Origin: UBA1479 sp038109305
Lineage (GTDB): Bacteria; Pseudomonadota; Alphaproteobacteria; Rhodospirillales; Casp-alpha2
Direction: 5' to 3'
Length of the DNA stretch: 64,000 nucleotides
Assembly: GCA_038109305.1 (NCBI GenBank)
Contig: JAYNIR010000004.1
Location: forward strand, 113,813-177,812
Made by a program: the position numbers and the translations under genes
Shown: positions 1 to 7,445 of the stretch, in pieces
Layout of the letters: the number at the start of each line of letters is the position of its first letter
Numbering within the stretch: position 1 is the stretch's first letter
The notes under the pieces: model-generated
Database searches by the model: none
The model's input: the letters and a program-made list of their open reading frames with translations, nothing else
Told to the model about the DNA's origin: nothing

Positions 1-2
1 CC

Positions 3-362
3 AAGCTTGCCGACCGGGAAAGCGTGCAGTTGCTGCTGGGCGATGCCGCCAAGGAAATTCAGATCGGGAGGATGCTGACCATGCACGCCGCCTGGACGCT
101 CGACCAGGGATCGCGCGCGCGGGCCGAGGTATCGACCGCCAAGGTGCAGGTCGCAGGCACGCTGCACAAATGCGTTGACACGGCGATCCAACTGTGTGGC
201 GCAAAGGGCTATTCCAAGGACACGGTGCTGGAATGGATTTACCGTTATGCCCGGCAGGCGCGGCTGGTTGATGGTGCTTCGGAAGTTCACAAAATGGTGT
301 TGGCGGGGCAGTTCCGCGAATACGGCATCGATTACTGGTCGTGGGGCGCACCGAGAGACTAA
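3..362 (+). CDS. Acyl-CoA dehydrogenase, C-terminal part (cut by window edge)
   Basis: The reading frame is open from the first bases of the window and ends at TAA 360-362, so only about 119 C-terminal residues are visible. They form the helical C-terminal domain of an acyl-CoA dehydrogenase: GDAAKEIQIGRMLTMHAAW, an AEVSTAKVQ segment, and the family hallmark of a near-terminal R-x-ARLVDGASEVHKMVLA stretch where the catalytic-site helix and FAD contacts lie. Such enzymes alpha,beta-desaturate acyl-CoAs with FAD and pass electrons to ETF. The next two genes, a phosphotransferase and a DUF6285 protein, are a recurrent partner set of this subfamily (the order resembles ACAD10/11-type loci), so the three probably form one operon. 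The substrate cannot be judged from the fragment. Confidence 0.88.
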   Translation, partial: KLADRESVQLLLGDAAKEIQIGRMLTMHAAWTLDQGSRARAEVSTAKVQVAGTLHKCVDTAIQLCGAKGYSKDTVLEWIYRYARQARLVDGASEVHKMVLAGQFREYGIDYWSWGAPRD

Positions 363-381
363 TGCTGGACCGGGAAAAAGC

Positions 382-1416
382 ATGAGCGGTCTTACCCAGG
401 ACCAGACCGGTCGCGTTGCGGCCTGGCTTACCGGCCAAGCCGGAGGTCCGGTGACGGTCGTCGAGACCGTCAAGCTTTCCGGCGGCGCGATCCAGGAAAA
501 TCACCGGCTGGTGATCGACGTCGCGGGCGGCGACTGGCACGGGCGACATGATCTTGTGCTGCGCCGGGACGCTGCTTCCGCGGTTGAAACTAGCCACGGC
601 CGGGCGGAGGAATTCGCCCTGTTGAAGGCCGCGCACCGGGCCGGCGCCATCGTGCCGACGCCGTGCGTACTTTGCGAAGACCCGTCGGTCCTGGGCGGGC
701 CGTTTTTCCTGATGCACCGGGCGGCGGGTGAAGCGCGCGGCGGCCGTTTGGTCCGCAACGCGCCGGATGCCGGACTGGTCCGGGCGCTCGGCGCCAACAT
801 GGCGAAAATCCACACCATCCGCCCGCCCGTCGCCGGGCTCGACTTTCTAGGCGCGCCGCCTGCTGATTCCGCCCAGGCGGCGATCCAGGCCTACCGGGAT
901 TATCTGGACGCCCTGCCCGATCCGCACCCGGCGGTCGAATGGGGGCTTGCGTGGCTCGATCTACACGCACCCGCACCGGGTGGGGTTGTGCTGTGTCACC
1001 GCGATTACCGGACGGGAAACCTGATGATCGACGACGGAAGGCTGACTGCAACCCTCGATTGGGAATTCGCGGCCTGGTCCGACCCCATGGAGGACATCGG
1101 CTGGTTCCTAGCCAAGTGCTGGCGCTTTGGAAGGTGGGATGAAGCGGCCGGCGGCCTCGGCCCCCGCGATGCTTTCCTTGACGGATATGAAGCCGCCGCC
1201 GGGCGTATGATCGACCGGGCGCAGGTGCCTTATTGGGAGGTCATGGCCCACGTGCGCTGGGCCGTCATTGCTCTGCAGCAGGCCCACCGTCACAATTCCG
1301 GCGAGGAGCCGTCCATCGAATTGGCGCTCACCGCCCACGTCGCGCCGGAACTGGAAATTGAAATTCTCGCTATGACCGGGTCCATGACAGGCGAAGACGC
1401 GGGGGCAGCCCGATGA
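382..1416 (+). CDS. Phosphotransferase family protein (APH fold)
   Basis: This 344-residue protein is of the aminoglycoside phosphotransferase/choline kinase fold, in the branch that accompanies acyl-CoA dehydrogenases. The Brenner-type catalytic loop HRDYRTGNLM begins near residue 206 and the metal-binding LDWEFA motif follows near residue 225; the N-terminal lobe has the LSGGAIQENHR strand-turn. The frame stays open upstream to about 175, but ATG 382 fits the family N-terminus (GLTQDQTGRVAAWL) and follows the upstream stop by 19 bases. By analogy with ACAD10/ACAD11 it may phosphorylate a hydroxyacyl-CoA so that the partner dehydrogenase can process it; that role is inferred from context. 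Its end overlaps the next start by four bases (ATGA), indicating translational coupling. Confidence 0.9.
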   Translation: MSGLTQDQTGRVAAWLTGQAGGPVTVVETVKLSGGAIQENHRLVIDVAGGDWHGRHDLVLRRDAASAVETSHGRAEEFALLKAAHRAGAIVPTPCVLCEDPSVLGGPFFLMHRAAGEARGGRLVRNAPDAGLVRALGANMAKIHTIRPPVAGLDFLGAPPADSAQAAIQAYRDYLDALPDPHPAVEWGLAWLDLHAPAPGGVVLCHRDYRTGNLMIDDGRLTATLDWEFAAWSDPMEDIGWFLAKCWRFGRWDEAAGGLGPRDAFLDGYEAAAGRMIDRAQVPYWEVMAHVRWAVIALQQAHRHNSGEEPSIELALTAHVAPELEIEILAMTGSMTGEDAGAAR

Positions 1417-1766
1417 GAAAAATCCCGAGCGGCCGGGCCCTGGAAGACATCGCTGAACAGGCAGAGGCCGCGCTTGCCGCCAACCCGGACGATCACGCCG
1501 CCAACTACAAGCAGGCGATGATCCGAAACGCCCGCGCCATCTCCGAACGGCATGCTGAGGCCGGCGACGCGCCTGAAAGGGCCGAAGCCGAACGTCTGAC
1601 GGCGCTACTCGGCGGTGGAGATCTTCGCGATCTAAACCGCCGGCTCGTCAGCGAAATCCGCTCGGGGCAGGCGCCCGCCGGGACCCATGAACACTTGCTT
1701 GAGACCGTCCGCGCCGAACTGGCGGAGAGCAACCCGCGCTATCTGGCAAAGCTCTCCGGGAACTAG
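1413..1766 (+). CDS. DUF6285 domain-containing protein
   Basis: This small 117-residue, highly charged, largely helical protein begins RKIPSGRALEDIAEQAEAAL and contains YKQAMIRNARAISERH in the middle, then a C-terminal HEHLLETVRAELAESNPRYL segment. This matches the DUF6285 family known from operons with acyl-CoA dehydrogenase and phosphotransferase genes. No catalytic motif is evident; a helper or regulatory role for the two upstream enzymes is an inference from strict co-occurrence. It starts inside the stop codon of the phosphotransferase gene, so translation is probably coupled. No signal peptide or membrane segment is visible. Confidence 0.8.
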   Translation: MRKIPSGRALEDIAEQAEAALAANPDDHAANYKQAMIRNARAISERHAEAGDAPERAEAERLTALLGGGDLRDLNRRLVSEIRSGQAPAGTHEHLLETVRAELAESNPRYLAKLSGN

Positions 1767-1861
1767 GTGGCGCTGCGGGCAGCTTGCCCTTCACAAACCC
1801 CTTTACAGTCATGTGATCGGATGTGAATTCCCGTTTTTCGCGGGCGGGCGGATAATGCCCC

Positions 1862-2221
1862 ATGACCCACGTGCTTGTTGTCGAGGCTGATCCCGATCTT
1901 CGGGCCGAACTCCGGGAAATTCTGGAGGCCGCTGGGCATGCCGTCACCGTTGCCGAAGGCGGCGATGAGGCCCTGGAAAAAGCCCAAAAAAATGGCCTTT
2001 GACGCAGTCCTGACGGACATCGTCATGGCCGGCGGCGAAGGCATCGAGCTGATCCGCAACCTGCGGGCCATCAATCCACCCCTCGCCATTACCGCCATGT
2101 CGGCGGTACAGTCCTACCTGACAGCGCCTGCAAGCTTGGCGCCGACCGGGAGCTGTTGAAGCCCCTCACGGCCCGCACCCTGCTCGCCTGCCTGGACCGC
2201 GGCCCCACCGCCCCCACCTGA
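1862..2221 (+). pseudogene. Response regulator receiver domain, two frameshifts
   Basis: The frame starting at ATG 1862 encodes a CheY-like N-terminus (THVLVVEADPDLRAELREIL) but stops at a TGA just after a run of seven A near 1985-1991. One base fewer in that run restores the phospho-acceptor strand FDAVLTDIVM and the LIRNLRAINP segment. A second shift between about 2105 and 2126 returns to the first frame and gives KLGADRELLKPLTARTLL, the conserved K-P loop, ending at TGA 2219-2221. The two shifts cancel in frame, and all receiver landmarks (acidic pair, Asp, Lys-Pro) are present. The gene is either freshly inactivated or suffers from two sequence errors. No kinase is intact nearby, but a kinase relic lies at 4295-4747. 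Confidence 0.8.
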
Positions 2222-2309
2222 CGGCCGCCGCCCATCGCGAAGGTTTCGGTTCGGGCAGGTTTCGTGCTATTCCGGGCGTCTTAATTCGAATTGCGGAGCC
2301 CGTTTCCCC

Positions 2310-3599
2310 ATGCCCGCCGTCCTGGGATGCATCGCCGACGATTTTACCGGTGCCACCGATCTGGCCAACACGCTAGTCAAAAACGGCATGCGTACGGTGC
2401 AGGTCAACGGCGTGCCGACAGCGGGCGCCATGCCAGACCTAGGCGATGCGGAGGCCGTCGTCGTGGCGCTGAAATCCCGCACCTGCCCGGTCCACGAAGC
2501 GGTGCAAAATTCACGGGCGGCGTTGGCGTGGCTCAGGGGCCTCGGTATCAAACAGGCGTTTTTCAAATACTGTTCTACCTTCGATTCCACCGACATGGGC
2601 AACATCGGCCCGGTCGCCGACGCGCTGTTGGCCGACCTGGACCACGATTTCGCCCTTGCCTGTCCGGCGTTCCCGACCACGGGGCGGACGATCTACAAAG
2701 GGTATCTGTTCGTCGGTGACGTATTGTTGTCGGAAAGCAGCCTCAAAAACCATCCGCTGACGCCGATGACCGACCCGAACTTGGTGCGCGTCCTGTCGCG
2801 TCAGACAGATGAACTGGTCGGCCTAGTCGAACACAAAACCGTCAAGCGAGGCGCCGACGCCGTCAAGACGGCGTTTCAGGCCCTGCAGGGCTCCGGCCAC
2901 ACGTACGCCATCATCGACGCGGTGGACGATCAGGATTTGCGGATCATTGGCGAGGCGGCGGCTGATCATCCGCTGATCACCGGCGGATCGGGCATTGCGC
3001 TCGGCCTGCCCGAAAACTTCCGCCGCGCCGGGCTGATCGCCGCCGCAAGCGAAGCCCGCCTGCCCTCCGCCGACGGCCCGGCGGTAATCATATCCGGCAG
3101 CTGTTCGCAGGCGACGCTGAGCCAGGTCGCCCGTGCCCGCAAGAAATTCGCCAATCACAGCGTCGACCCCATGGAGCTGATCGACGGCGTCGGCGGTGCG
3201 CGCAAGCTGGCTGAAAAGGTGTTGGCCGGTGACGGCACGCAGATGATTTATTCCACCGCAGATCCGGAAACGGTCAAACAGGTGCAGCAGAAAATCGGCC
3301 GCAACCAGGCGGGCGACATGGTTGAAAAATTCTTCGGCGACCTTGCCCGGTATTTGCGGGACGGTGGCATTCGCCGCTTCGTCATCGCCGGTGGCGAAAC
3401 GTCTGGCGCGGTGTCCCAGGCCTTGGGTGTCAAGGCCATGCGCATCGGGCCCGAAATCGACCCAGGCGTACCGTGGACGGAGAGCCTGCCCACGGGCGGC
3501 GGCAACGAAGCGCCCCTCGCCATCACGCTCAAATCCGGCAATTTCGGCTCCGAGGACTTTTTCGAAAAGGCCCTCGGCATGCTCGACGGGGCGGCCTGA
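2310..3599 (+). CDS. otnK: Four-carbon acid sugar kinase (3-oxo-tetronate kinase-like)
   Basis: This 429-residue protein has the two-domain DUF1537 architecture. The N-terminal substrate-binding signature ADDFTGATD is at residues 9-17, a nucleotide-binding VIISGSCSQAT segment begins near residue 260, and a GGETSGAV glycine-rich loop lies near residue 361. The family phosphorylates 3-oxo-tetronates or related C4 acid sugars at the 4-position using ATP. The class II aldolase-like decarboxylase encoded 17 bases downstream is the canonical next enzyme, so the pair should convert a 3-oxo-tetronate via its 4-phosphate to dihydroxyacetone phosphate. The dehydrogenase (LtnD-type) and isomerase (OtnI) that usually complete the locus are not in the window. 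D- or L-series specificity cannot be read from sequence. Confidence 0.9.
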   Translation: MPAVLGCIADDFTGATDLANTLVKNGMRTVQVNGVPTAGAMPDLGDAEAVVVALKSRTCPVHEAVQNSRAALAWLRGLGIKQAFFKYCSTFDSTDMGNIGPVADALLADLDHDFALACPAFPTTGRTIYKGYLFVGDVLLSESSLKNHPLTPMTDPNLVRVLSRQTDELVGLVEHKTVKRGADAVKTAFQALQGSGHTYAIIDAVDDQDLRIIGEAAADHPLITGGSGIALGLPENFRRAGLIAAASEARLPSADGPAVIISGSCSQATLSQVARARKKFANHSVDPMELIDGVGGARKLAEKVLAGDGTQMIYSTADPETVKQVQQKIGRNQAGDMVEKFFGDLARYLRDGGIRRFVIAGGETSGAVSQALGVKAMRIGPEIDPGVPWTESLPTGGGNEAPLAITLKSGNFGSEDFFEKALGMLDGAA

Positions 3600-3616
3600 G
3601 CCATGGGGGTGCGGAC

Positions 3617-4267
3617 ATGAGCAGCGAGATCAAAATGCGCGACGACATCGCGCTGTTAGGCAAGTCCATGTTCGACCGGGGGATGACTGTGGGCTCATCC
3701 GGCAACATCTCCGTCCGGCTCAAAGACGGCGGCTGGCTGATGACGCCGTCAGGGTCGTGCCTTGGGCGGCTCGACCCGGAGACTATTTCAAGGCTCGATA
3801 AAGACGGCAATCACATCGCCGGTGACAAGCCGACGGTGGAAACCTTTTTACACTTGGCGGTCTATGAAGAACGGCCGCAGGCAGGCGCCATCGTGCACCT
3901 GCATTCGACCCATTCGGTCGCGGTCAGCTGTCTGAACGAAATCGATCCGAAAAACGTGCTGCCGCCGATCACCGCCTATTACGCGCTGAAGGTCGGCATC
4001 CTTCCGCTGGTGCCCTACATCCCACCGGGATCGATGGACCTTGCCCGCGCGGTCAAGGAACTGGCGGGCAAGCACCATGCAGTGCTGCTGGCCAACCATG
4101 GGCCGGTGGTTGCCGGCAAATCGCTGGAAGACGCCGTCTATGCGATCGAGGAACTGGAGGAAACCGCTAAGCTTTACCTGTTGCTCCGCAACAAGGACGC
4201 CCGGTTTTTGACACCCGAACAGATGGAAGATCTGAGGCAGCGCTATCCCGACAAGCGCGGGATTTAG
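3617..4267 (+). CDS. otnC: Class II aldolase-family decarboxylase (OtnC-like)
   Basis: This 216-residue zinc-dependent AraD/FucA-fold enzyme is most like 3-oxo-tetronate 4-phosphate decarboxylase. The phosphate-binding VGSSGNIS loop is near residue 25, SGSCLG follows, metal ligands are in HLHSTHS near residues 94-96, and a third histidine is in ANHGPVV near residue 161. ATG 3617 was chosen over upstream in-frame starts because it gives the family-length N-terminus (MSSEIKMRDDIALLGKSMF) and lies just after the kinase stop. It acts directly after OtnK in tetronate breakdown. RhaD/FucA-type aldolases share the fold, so the exact substrate rests on the kinase partner. Confidence 0.88.
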   Translation: MSSEIKMRDDIALLGKSMFDRGMTVGSSGNISVRLKDGGWLMTPSGSCLGRLDPETISRLDKDGNHIAGDKPTVETFLHLAVYEERPQAGAIVHLHSTHSVAVSCLNEIDPKNVLPPITAYYALKVGILPLVPYIPPGSMDLARAVKELAGKHHAVLLANHGPVVAGKSLEDAVYAIEELEETAKLYLLLRNKDARFLTPEQMEDLRQRYPDKRGI

Positions 4268-4294
4268 CCACCGCTACCACCGACGCGGGCGGGC

Positions 4295-4747
4295 TCAGTC
4301 CGGGGTCGTCAGGATGAAACAGCTGCCTTCGCCCGGTGCGCTGCGCACGTCGATGCTTTAGCCGAGCGCGTCACAGGTGCTGCGAACAATCGTCAACCCC
4401 AGGCCCGTGCCTTTGTTCGACTGCGCCAGCAGCAAGTCGCCCTGGGTTTAGCGGTCAAAAATCGTCGGCAAAATATCAGTGTTGATTCTGGGGCCGTTGT
4501 CTTCGACCTCGATAATCGTGCCCGGGTGATCGCCTTCGCTGCGCCGGAGCCTGACTTCAATCCATCCGTTTTCCGTAAATTTCGCCGCATTGGCGATCAA
4601 ATTGACCAGCGCCTGCCTAAGCCGCGCCCGGTCCACTCTGATCGCCTCCAACCCGCGGGAAACCATAACCGGCCATTTGCAGTCCGCGCTGACGATCGTA
4701 AACTTGTATCCGAACACACCCGCCGCCGCCGGATTTGAATGCTTCAA
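4295..4747 (-). pseudogene. Sensor histidine kinase ATPase domain, relic with nonsense codons
   Basis: On the minus strand the frame encodes RARLRQALVNLIANAAKFT (N box), EVEDNGPRINTDILPTIFDR (G1/F box, with Arg where Gly is usual) and then, after an in-frame TAA at 4448-4450, TQGDLLLAQSNKGTGLGL (G2 box). A second in-frame TAA follows about 30 codons later, then SIDVRSAPGEGSCF, ending at TGA 4295-4297. Both stops interrupt otherwise perfect HATPase_c sequence. Nothing recognisable as a dimerisation or sensor domain precedes it, so the 5' part is also gone. It may be the former partner of the receiver relic at 1862-2221. Confidence 0.8.
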
Positions 4748-4779
4748 CCTCGTTGGAGGAAAAGTAACCGGCCCGCCGC

Positions 4780-5238
4780 CTAACCGCCGCTGATCGGAAG
4801 TTTCGTCGTGTTCTTGATCTGCTCAATCGCGAAGGTGGAACTCACGTCCTTCAACGTCGCCGCGCCGATCAGCTTTTTGTAAAACGCATCGTATGCATCG
4901 ATATCGGGCACGACGACCCGCAGCAGGTAATCCACCTGACCGCTCATGCGGTAGAACTCTACCACCTCCGGAAAGCTCATGACCGCGGCATGGAATTTTT
5001 TAAGCCATTCCTTGCTGTGTTCCGCCGTGGTGATAGCGACGAAGGCGGTCATGTTGGCCCCGACCTTGCGCGCGTCCAGCAGCGCGACGCGCCCGGTTAT
5101 GACGCCCGTGTCCTCAAGCTTCTTGATCCGGGCGGCACAGTCCTTTTCGTCCAGGCCGAGCTTGCCGGCCACATCTTTAGGCGAAAGCGCGCCGTCGGCT
5201 TGCAGAACGTCTAGAATTTTGGCGTCGGTGGCGTCCAT
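4780..5238 (-). CDS. Lrp/AsnC family transcriptional regulator
   Basis: This 152-residue regulator has an N-terminal winged HTH (residues about 1-60, DATDAKILDVLQADGALSPK, then AARIKKLEDTGVI) and a C-terminal RAM ligand-binding domain (FVAITTAEHSKEW, GQVDYLLRVVVPDIDAYD). CAT at 5236-5238 was chosen as start because it begins the conserved D-x-x-D-x-K-I-L region; the longer open frame to 5361 is low-complexity and overlaps a divergent gene. Lrp-type proteins bind DNA as octamers and respond to amino acids. The divergent neighbour at 5361 may share its control region. The effector is unknown. Confidence 0.93.
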   Translation of the reverse strand: MDATDAKILDVLQADGALSPKDVAGKLGLDEKDCAARIKKLEDTGVITGRVALLDARKVGANMTAFVAITTAEHSKEWLKKFHAAVMSFPEVVEFYRMSGQVDYLLRVVVPDIDAYDAFYKKLIGAATLKDVSSTFAIEQIKNTTKLPISGG

Positions 5239-5360
5239 GGCGTCGGATGTCCGTAATATGAGGGCCGTCCAATTTGGGTCTTGGCCCGGGCCCCGGTCTC
5301 GGGCCAAGTTTAGGGGCGTTGCCGTGAATATAAAACAGATAAGATGGCGGGGCGGACGCA

Positions 5361-5939
5361 ATGCCGCCGCCGAAGGACGAAACTGGGGTTGATACGGGCG
5401 TGATCGATAAAGTCGTTCATCTGACGCCGGACTTCGCCATCGGGCCGCAGCCCGAAGCGGCGGATTTCGAAGCGCTGAAAGCCGCGGGCTTCGCCGCGGT
5501 TCTGAACGCGCGCCCGGATGACGAACTGGGGGACTACCTGAAATCCGACGACGCGAGGAGCCTGCTAGGATCCCTGGGCCTTGCCTATGCCCACAGCCCG
5601 ACGGAAAACCATTCGATCTTCGAACCGGAAATTATCGACCGGTTCGAGGAATACCTTGCCGATCTGCCGGTACCGGTATTTGCCCACTGCAAATCGGGCA
5701 CCCGGGCGGCCATCCTCTGGGCGCTGGTTGCGGCGCGGCACCGAAACGTGGAATCGGTCATCGCGACACTGCGCACCGCCGGGCAGGAACTCGACTTTCT
5801 GGAAGACGAAATGCGCGAAAGCGCCAAATCGGCTGAGGAAGACGCGCCCTTCCGCCTGAAACAGGACTCGCTCCTTAAACTCGGCCAATCCAAACTGCTG
5901 GGGGCCGGCGACCCCCGGCCCGTCGACGGCCCGGATTAG
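5361..5939 (+). CDS. DUF442/BLH-type phosphatase-like (TIGR01244 family) protein
   Basis: This 192-residue protein has the dual-specificity-phosphatase-like fold of the beta-lactamase-hydrolase-like/TIGR01244 group. The P-loop HCKSGTR (C-x5-R type) begins near residue 109; upstream are VVHLTPDFAIGPQPEAADF and FAAVLNARPDDE, which are typical of the domain. In sulfide-related operons similar domains are fused to persulfide dioxygenases, but here the domain is alone with a charged 50-residue tail. Possible starts are ATG 5361 or GTG 5400, the latter giving the more usual short N-terminus (VIDKVVHLTPDF). It is divergent from the Lrp-type gene. Substrate unknown. Confidence 0.82.
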   Translation: MPPPKDETGVDTGVIDKVVHLTPDFAIGPQPEAADFEALKAAGFAAVLNARPDDELGDYLKSDDARSLLGSLGLAYAHSPTENHSIFEPEIIDRFEEYLADLPVPVFAHCKSGTRAAILWALVAARHRNVESVIATLRTAGQELDFLEDEMRESAKSAEEDAPFRLKQDSLLKLGQSKLLGAGDPRPVDGPD

Positions 5940-6036
5940 CCGGGCCTCCAAATTTGCCGCCACCGCGGCTCCCTTGACTTGCCCGCCGGCTGCTTCACAC
6001 TATTCGACCTCCCCGTCCGGCGAAGGAGGACAAACC

Positions 6037-6444
6037 ATGAAATTCGAAGGCGGATGCTATTGCGGCTATGTTCGCTATGAGGCCTCGGGCGAACCGCTCG
6101 CCCGCGTGCAGTGCCATTGCCGGCAATGCCAGCACCTTTCCGGCGGCCACCCCAACGTCATCATCGGCATGCCCCTGGACGGCTTCAAATACACCCGAGG
6201 AAAACCCAAGCAGTTCACTATGCCGGGGCTGGAAAACCCCCGCACCCGCGATTTTTGCGACACCTGCGGGACGCAACTGCTGACGCGCTCGCCGGCACTG
6301 CCGACCGGCGTCTATATCAAGGTCGGTACCATGGACGACCCGTCTCTCTACGGCAAACCGGCCATCGCCATCCAGACGGCGGACGCACAGGAATTTCATC
6401 ACATCCCGGAAGATGCCAAAACATTTGAACGCTGGCCGAAATAG
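6037..6444 (+). CDS. GFA family protein (CENP-V/GFA zinc fold)
   Basis: This 135-residue protein carries the full cysteine set of the glutathione-dependent formaldehyde-activating enzyme-like fold: GGCYCGYVRY (C7, C9), VQCHCRQCQ (C26, C28, C31) and RDFCDTCGTQL (C74, C77), which bind zinc. ATG 6037 is preceded by a good AGGAGGA ribosome site (6025-6031). Most members have not been shown to act on formaldehyde and are best regarded as zinc-binding proteins of unclear function. It stands alone between two short gaps. Confidence 0.9.
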   Translation: MKFEGGCYCGYVRYEASGEPLARVQCHCRQCQHLSGGHPNVIIGMPLDGFKYTRGKPKQFTMPGLENPRTRDFCDTCGTQLLTRSPALPTGVYIKVGTMDDPSLYGKPAIAIQTADAQEFHHIPEDAKTFERWPK

Positions 6445-6528
6445 CCCGATTTCGCGGTAAATTTTGGCTAAGCGTTCGCGCCCGGCGGCCATACTCTTAA
6501 CCCTATGTGACCCTGGGGAGATGAGCCG

Positions 6529-7065
6529 ATGTATGCGGCAATCGGCGCGATGGACCAAGAGGCCAAACTCATCAAGTCGCGCATGACCAAGACCAAGGAA
6601 ACCTCCCTCGCCCAGGTTTCCGTCACCTCCGGGAAATTTCAGGGCGTCGAAATCGCCCTGGCGCAGTCAGGCATCGGAAAAATCAACGCAACGATCTGCA
6701 CGCAGATGCTGATCGATCTGTTCGATCCGAAAGGCTTGCTGTTCACCGGCGTCGCCGGCGGGCTGCTACCGAATATGAAGACCTGCGATACGATCGTCGC
6801 CAGTCACGTGGTTCAGTACGACATGGATCTGACCGCATTTGACCGCCGCCATGGCGAAGTGCCGGGGCGGGACCGCCTGATCGAATGCAACCCGGACTTG
6901 GTTGCGAAAGCGCCCCAAGCATTCGATGCCGCTTTTGAAAGCGTCAGACGCGCACCCAACCTCATGCTCGGCACGATAGCGTCCGGCGACCGTTTCGTGC
7001 AGGACAAAGACGTGCTGCGCTGGTTGCAGCGGGAATTTTCGGCGCTGGCGACGGAGATGGAGGGC
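6529..7065 (+). pseudogene. 5'-Methylthioadenosine/SAH nucleosidase, 3' end lost
   Basis: From ATG 6529 (GGGGAG upstream) about 179 residues match the PNP/MTAN fold: YAAIGAMDQEAKLI, ALAQSGIGKINATICTQMLI, LFTGVAGGLLPN, and the ribose/adenine-binding ALATEMEG near residues 173-180. The family should then continue with an AVA..C..DxSD segment carrying the catalytic Asp. Instead the frame runs on to 7152 through DNA that, on the other strand, encodes the start of a DinB-family protein. The nucleosidase is therefore truncated just before its catalytic Asp and is probably inactive. The enzyme normally hydrolyses MTA and S-adenosylhomocysteine. Confidence 0.8.
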
Positions 7066-7316
7066 AGTGAAGTTTCCGTGTTGCGAGCCACGCAAGAATG
7101 GGCCTTGCCCTTAAGGCGGGCCTGGAAGATTTTTTCGATAACGAGAATATGATTAGACGTATTGGCGATATTGCCAAAAAGCGCTGAGCGCGGTTTCATG
7201 ATTTCGACTTCAGAAAGGCCGGCGACCGACGCAAGCATCGAACAGTTCGCCCAGGCCATATAATGCGTCATCATCCGCACGAGACGCTGCTTTCCTGTAT
7301 TGGATCGGGTGGACAT
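7066..7316 (-). pseudogene. DinB-family protein, N-terminal relic
   Basis: Read on the minus strand, starts at ATG 7316 or 7274 lead into MMTHYMAWANCSMLASVAG, SALFGNIANTSNHILVIEKI and then FQARLKGKAHSCVARNTE, a textbook N-terminal half of a DinB four-helix metal-binding protein including its first metal His region (NHILV). Around 7066-7075 the DinB similarity stops and the antisense of the nucleosidase gene begins. The remaining half of DinB is absent, so two truncated genes are joined tail to tail. A palindromic candidate operator lies upstream at 7409-7427. Confidence 0.78.
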
Positions 7317-7408
7317 TGCAAACTTCCGCTGAACCAGGTAGCGACCGTCGATTCCGTATTCGATCAATCCAATTCTATCCCCGCCGGAAGTACAAGCGGC
7401 AAGAACGC

Positions 7409-7427
7409 AATTGTCATCTTGACAATT
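7409..7427. promoter_or_regulatory. Perfect 8-bp inverted repeat, candidate operator
   Basis: AATTGTCATCTTGACAATT is a perfect inverted repeat (arms AATTGTCA and TGACAATT, 3-base centre) in a GC-rich background. It lies about 93 bases upstream of the DinB relic start and 19 bases beyond the end of the enoyl-CoA hydratase gene. The TTGTCA-n3-TGACAA shape suits a dimeric repressor of TetR, MarR or GntR type. If DinB is dead, the site may be an orphan. Confidence 0.45.
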
Positions 7428-7445
7428 TTCTGCGCCCTTCGGTTG

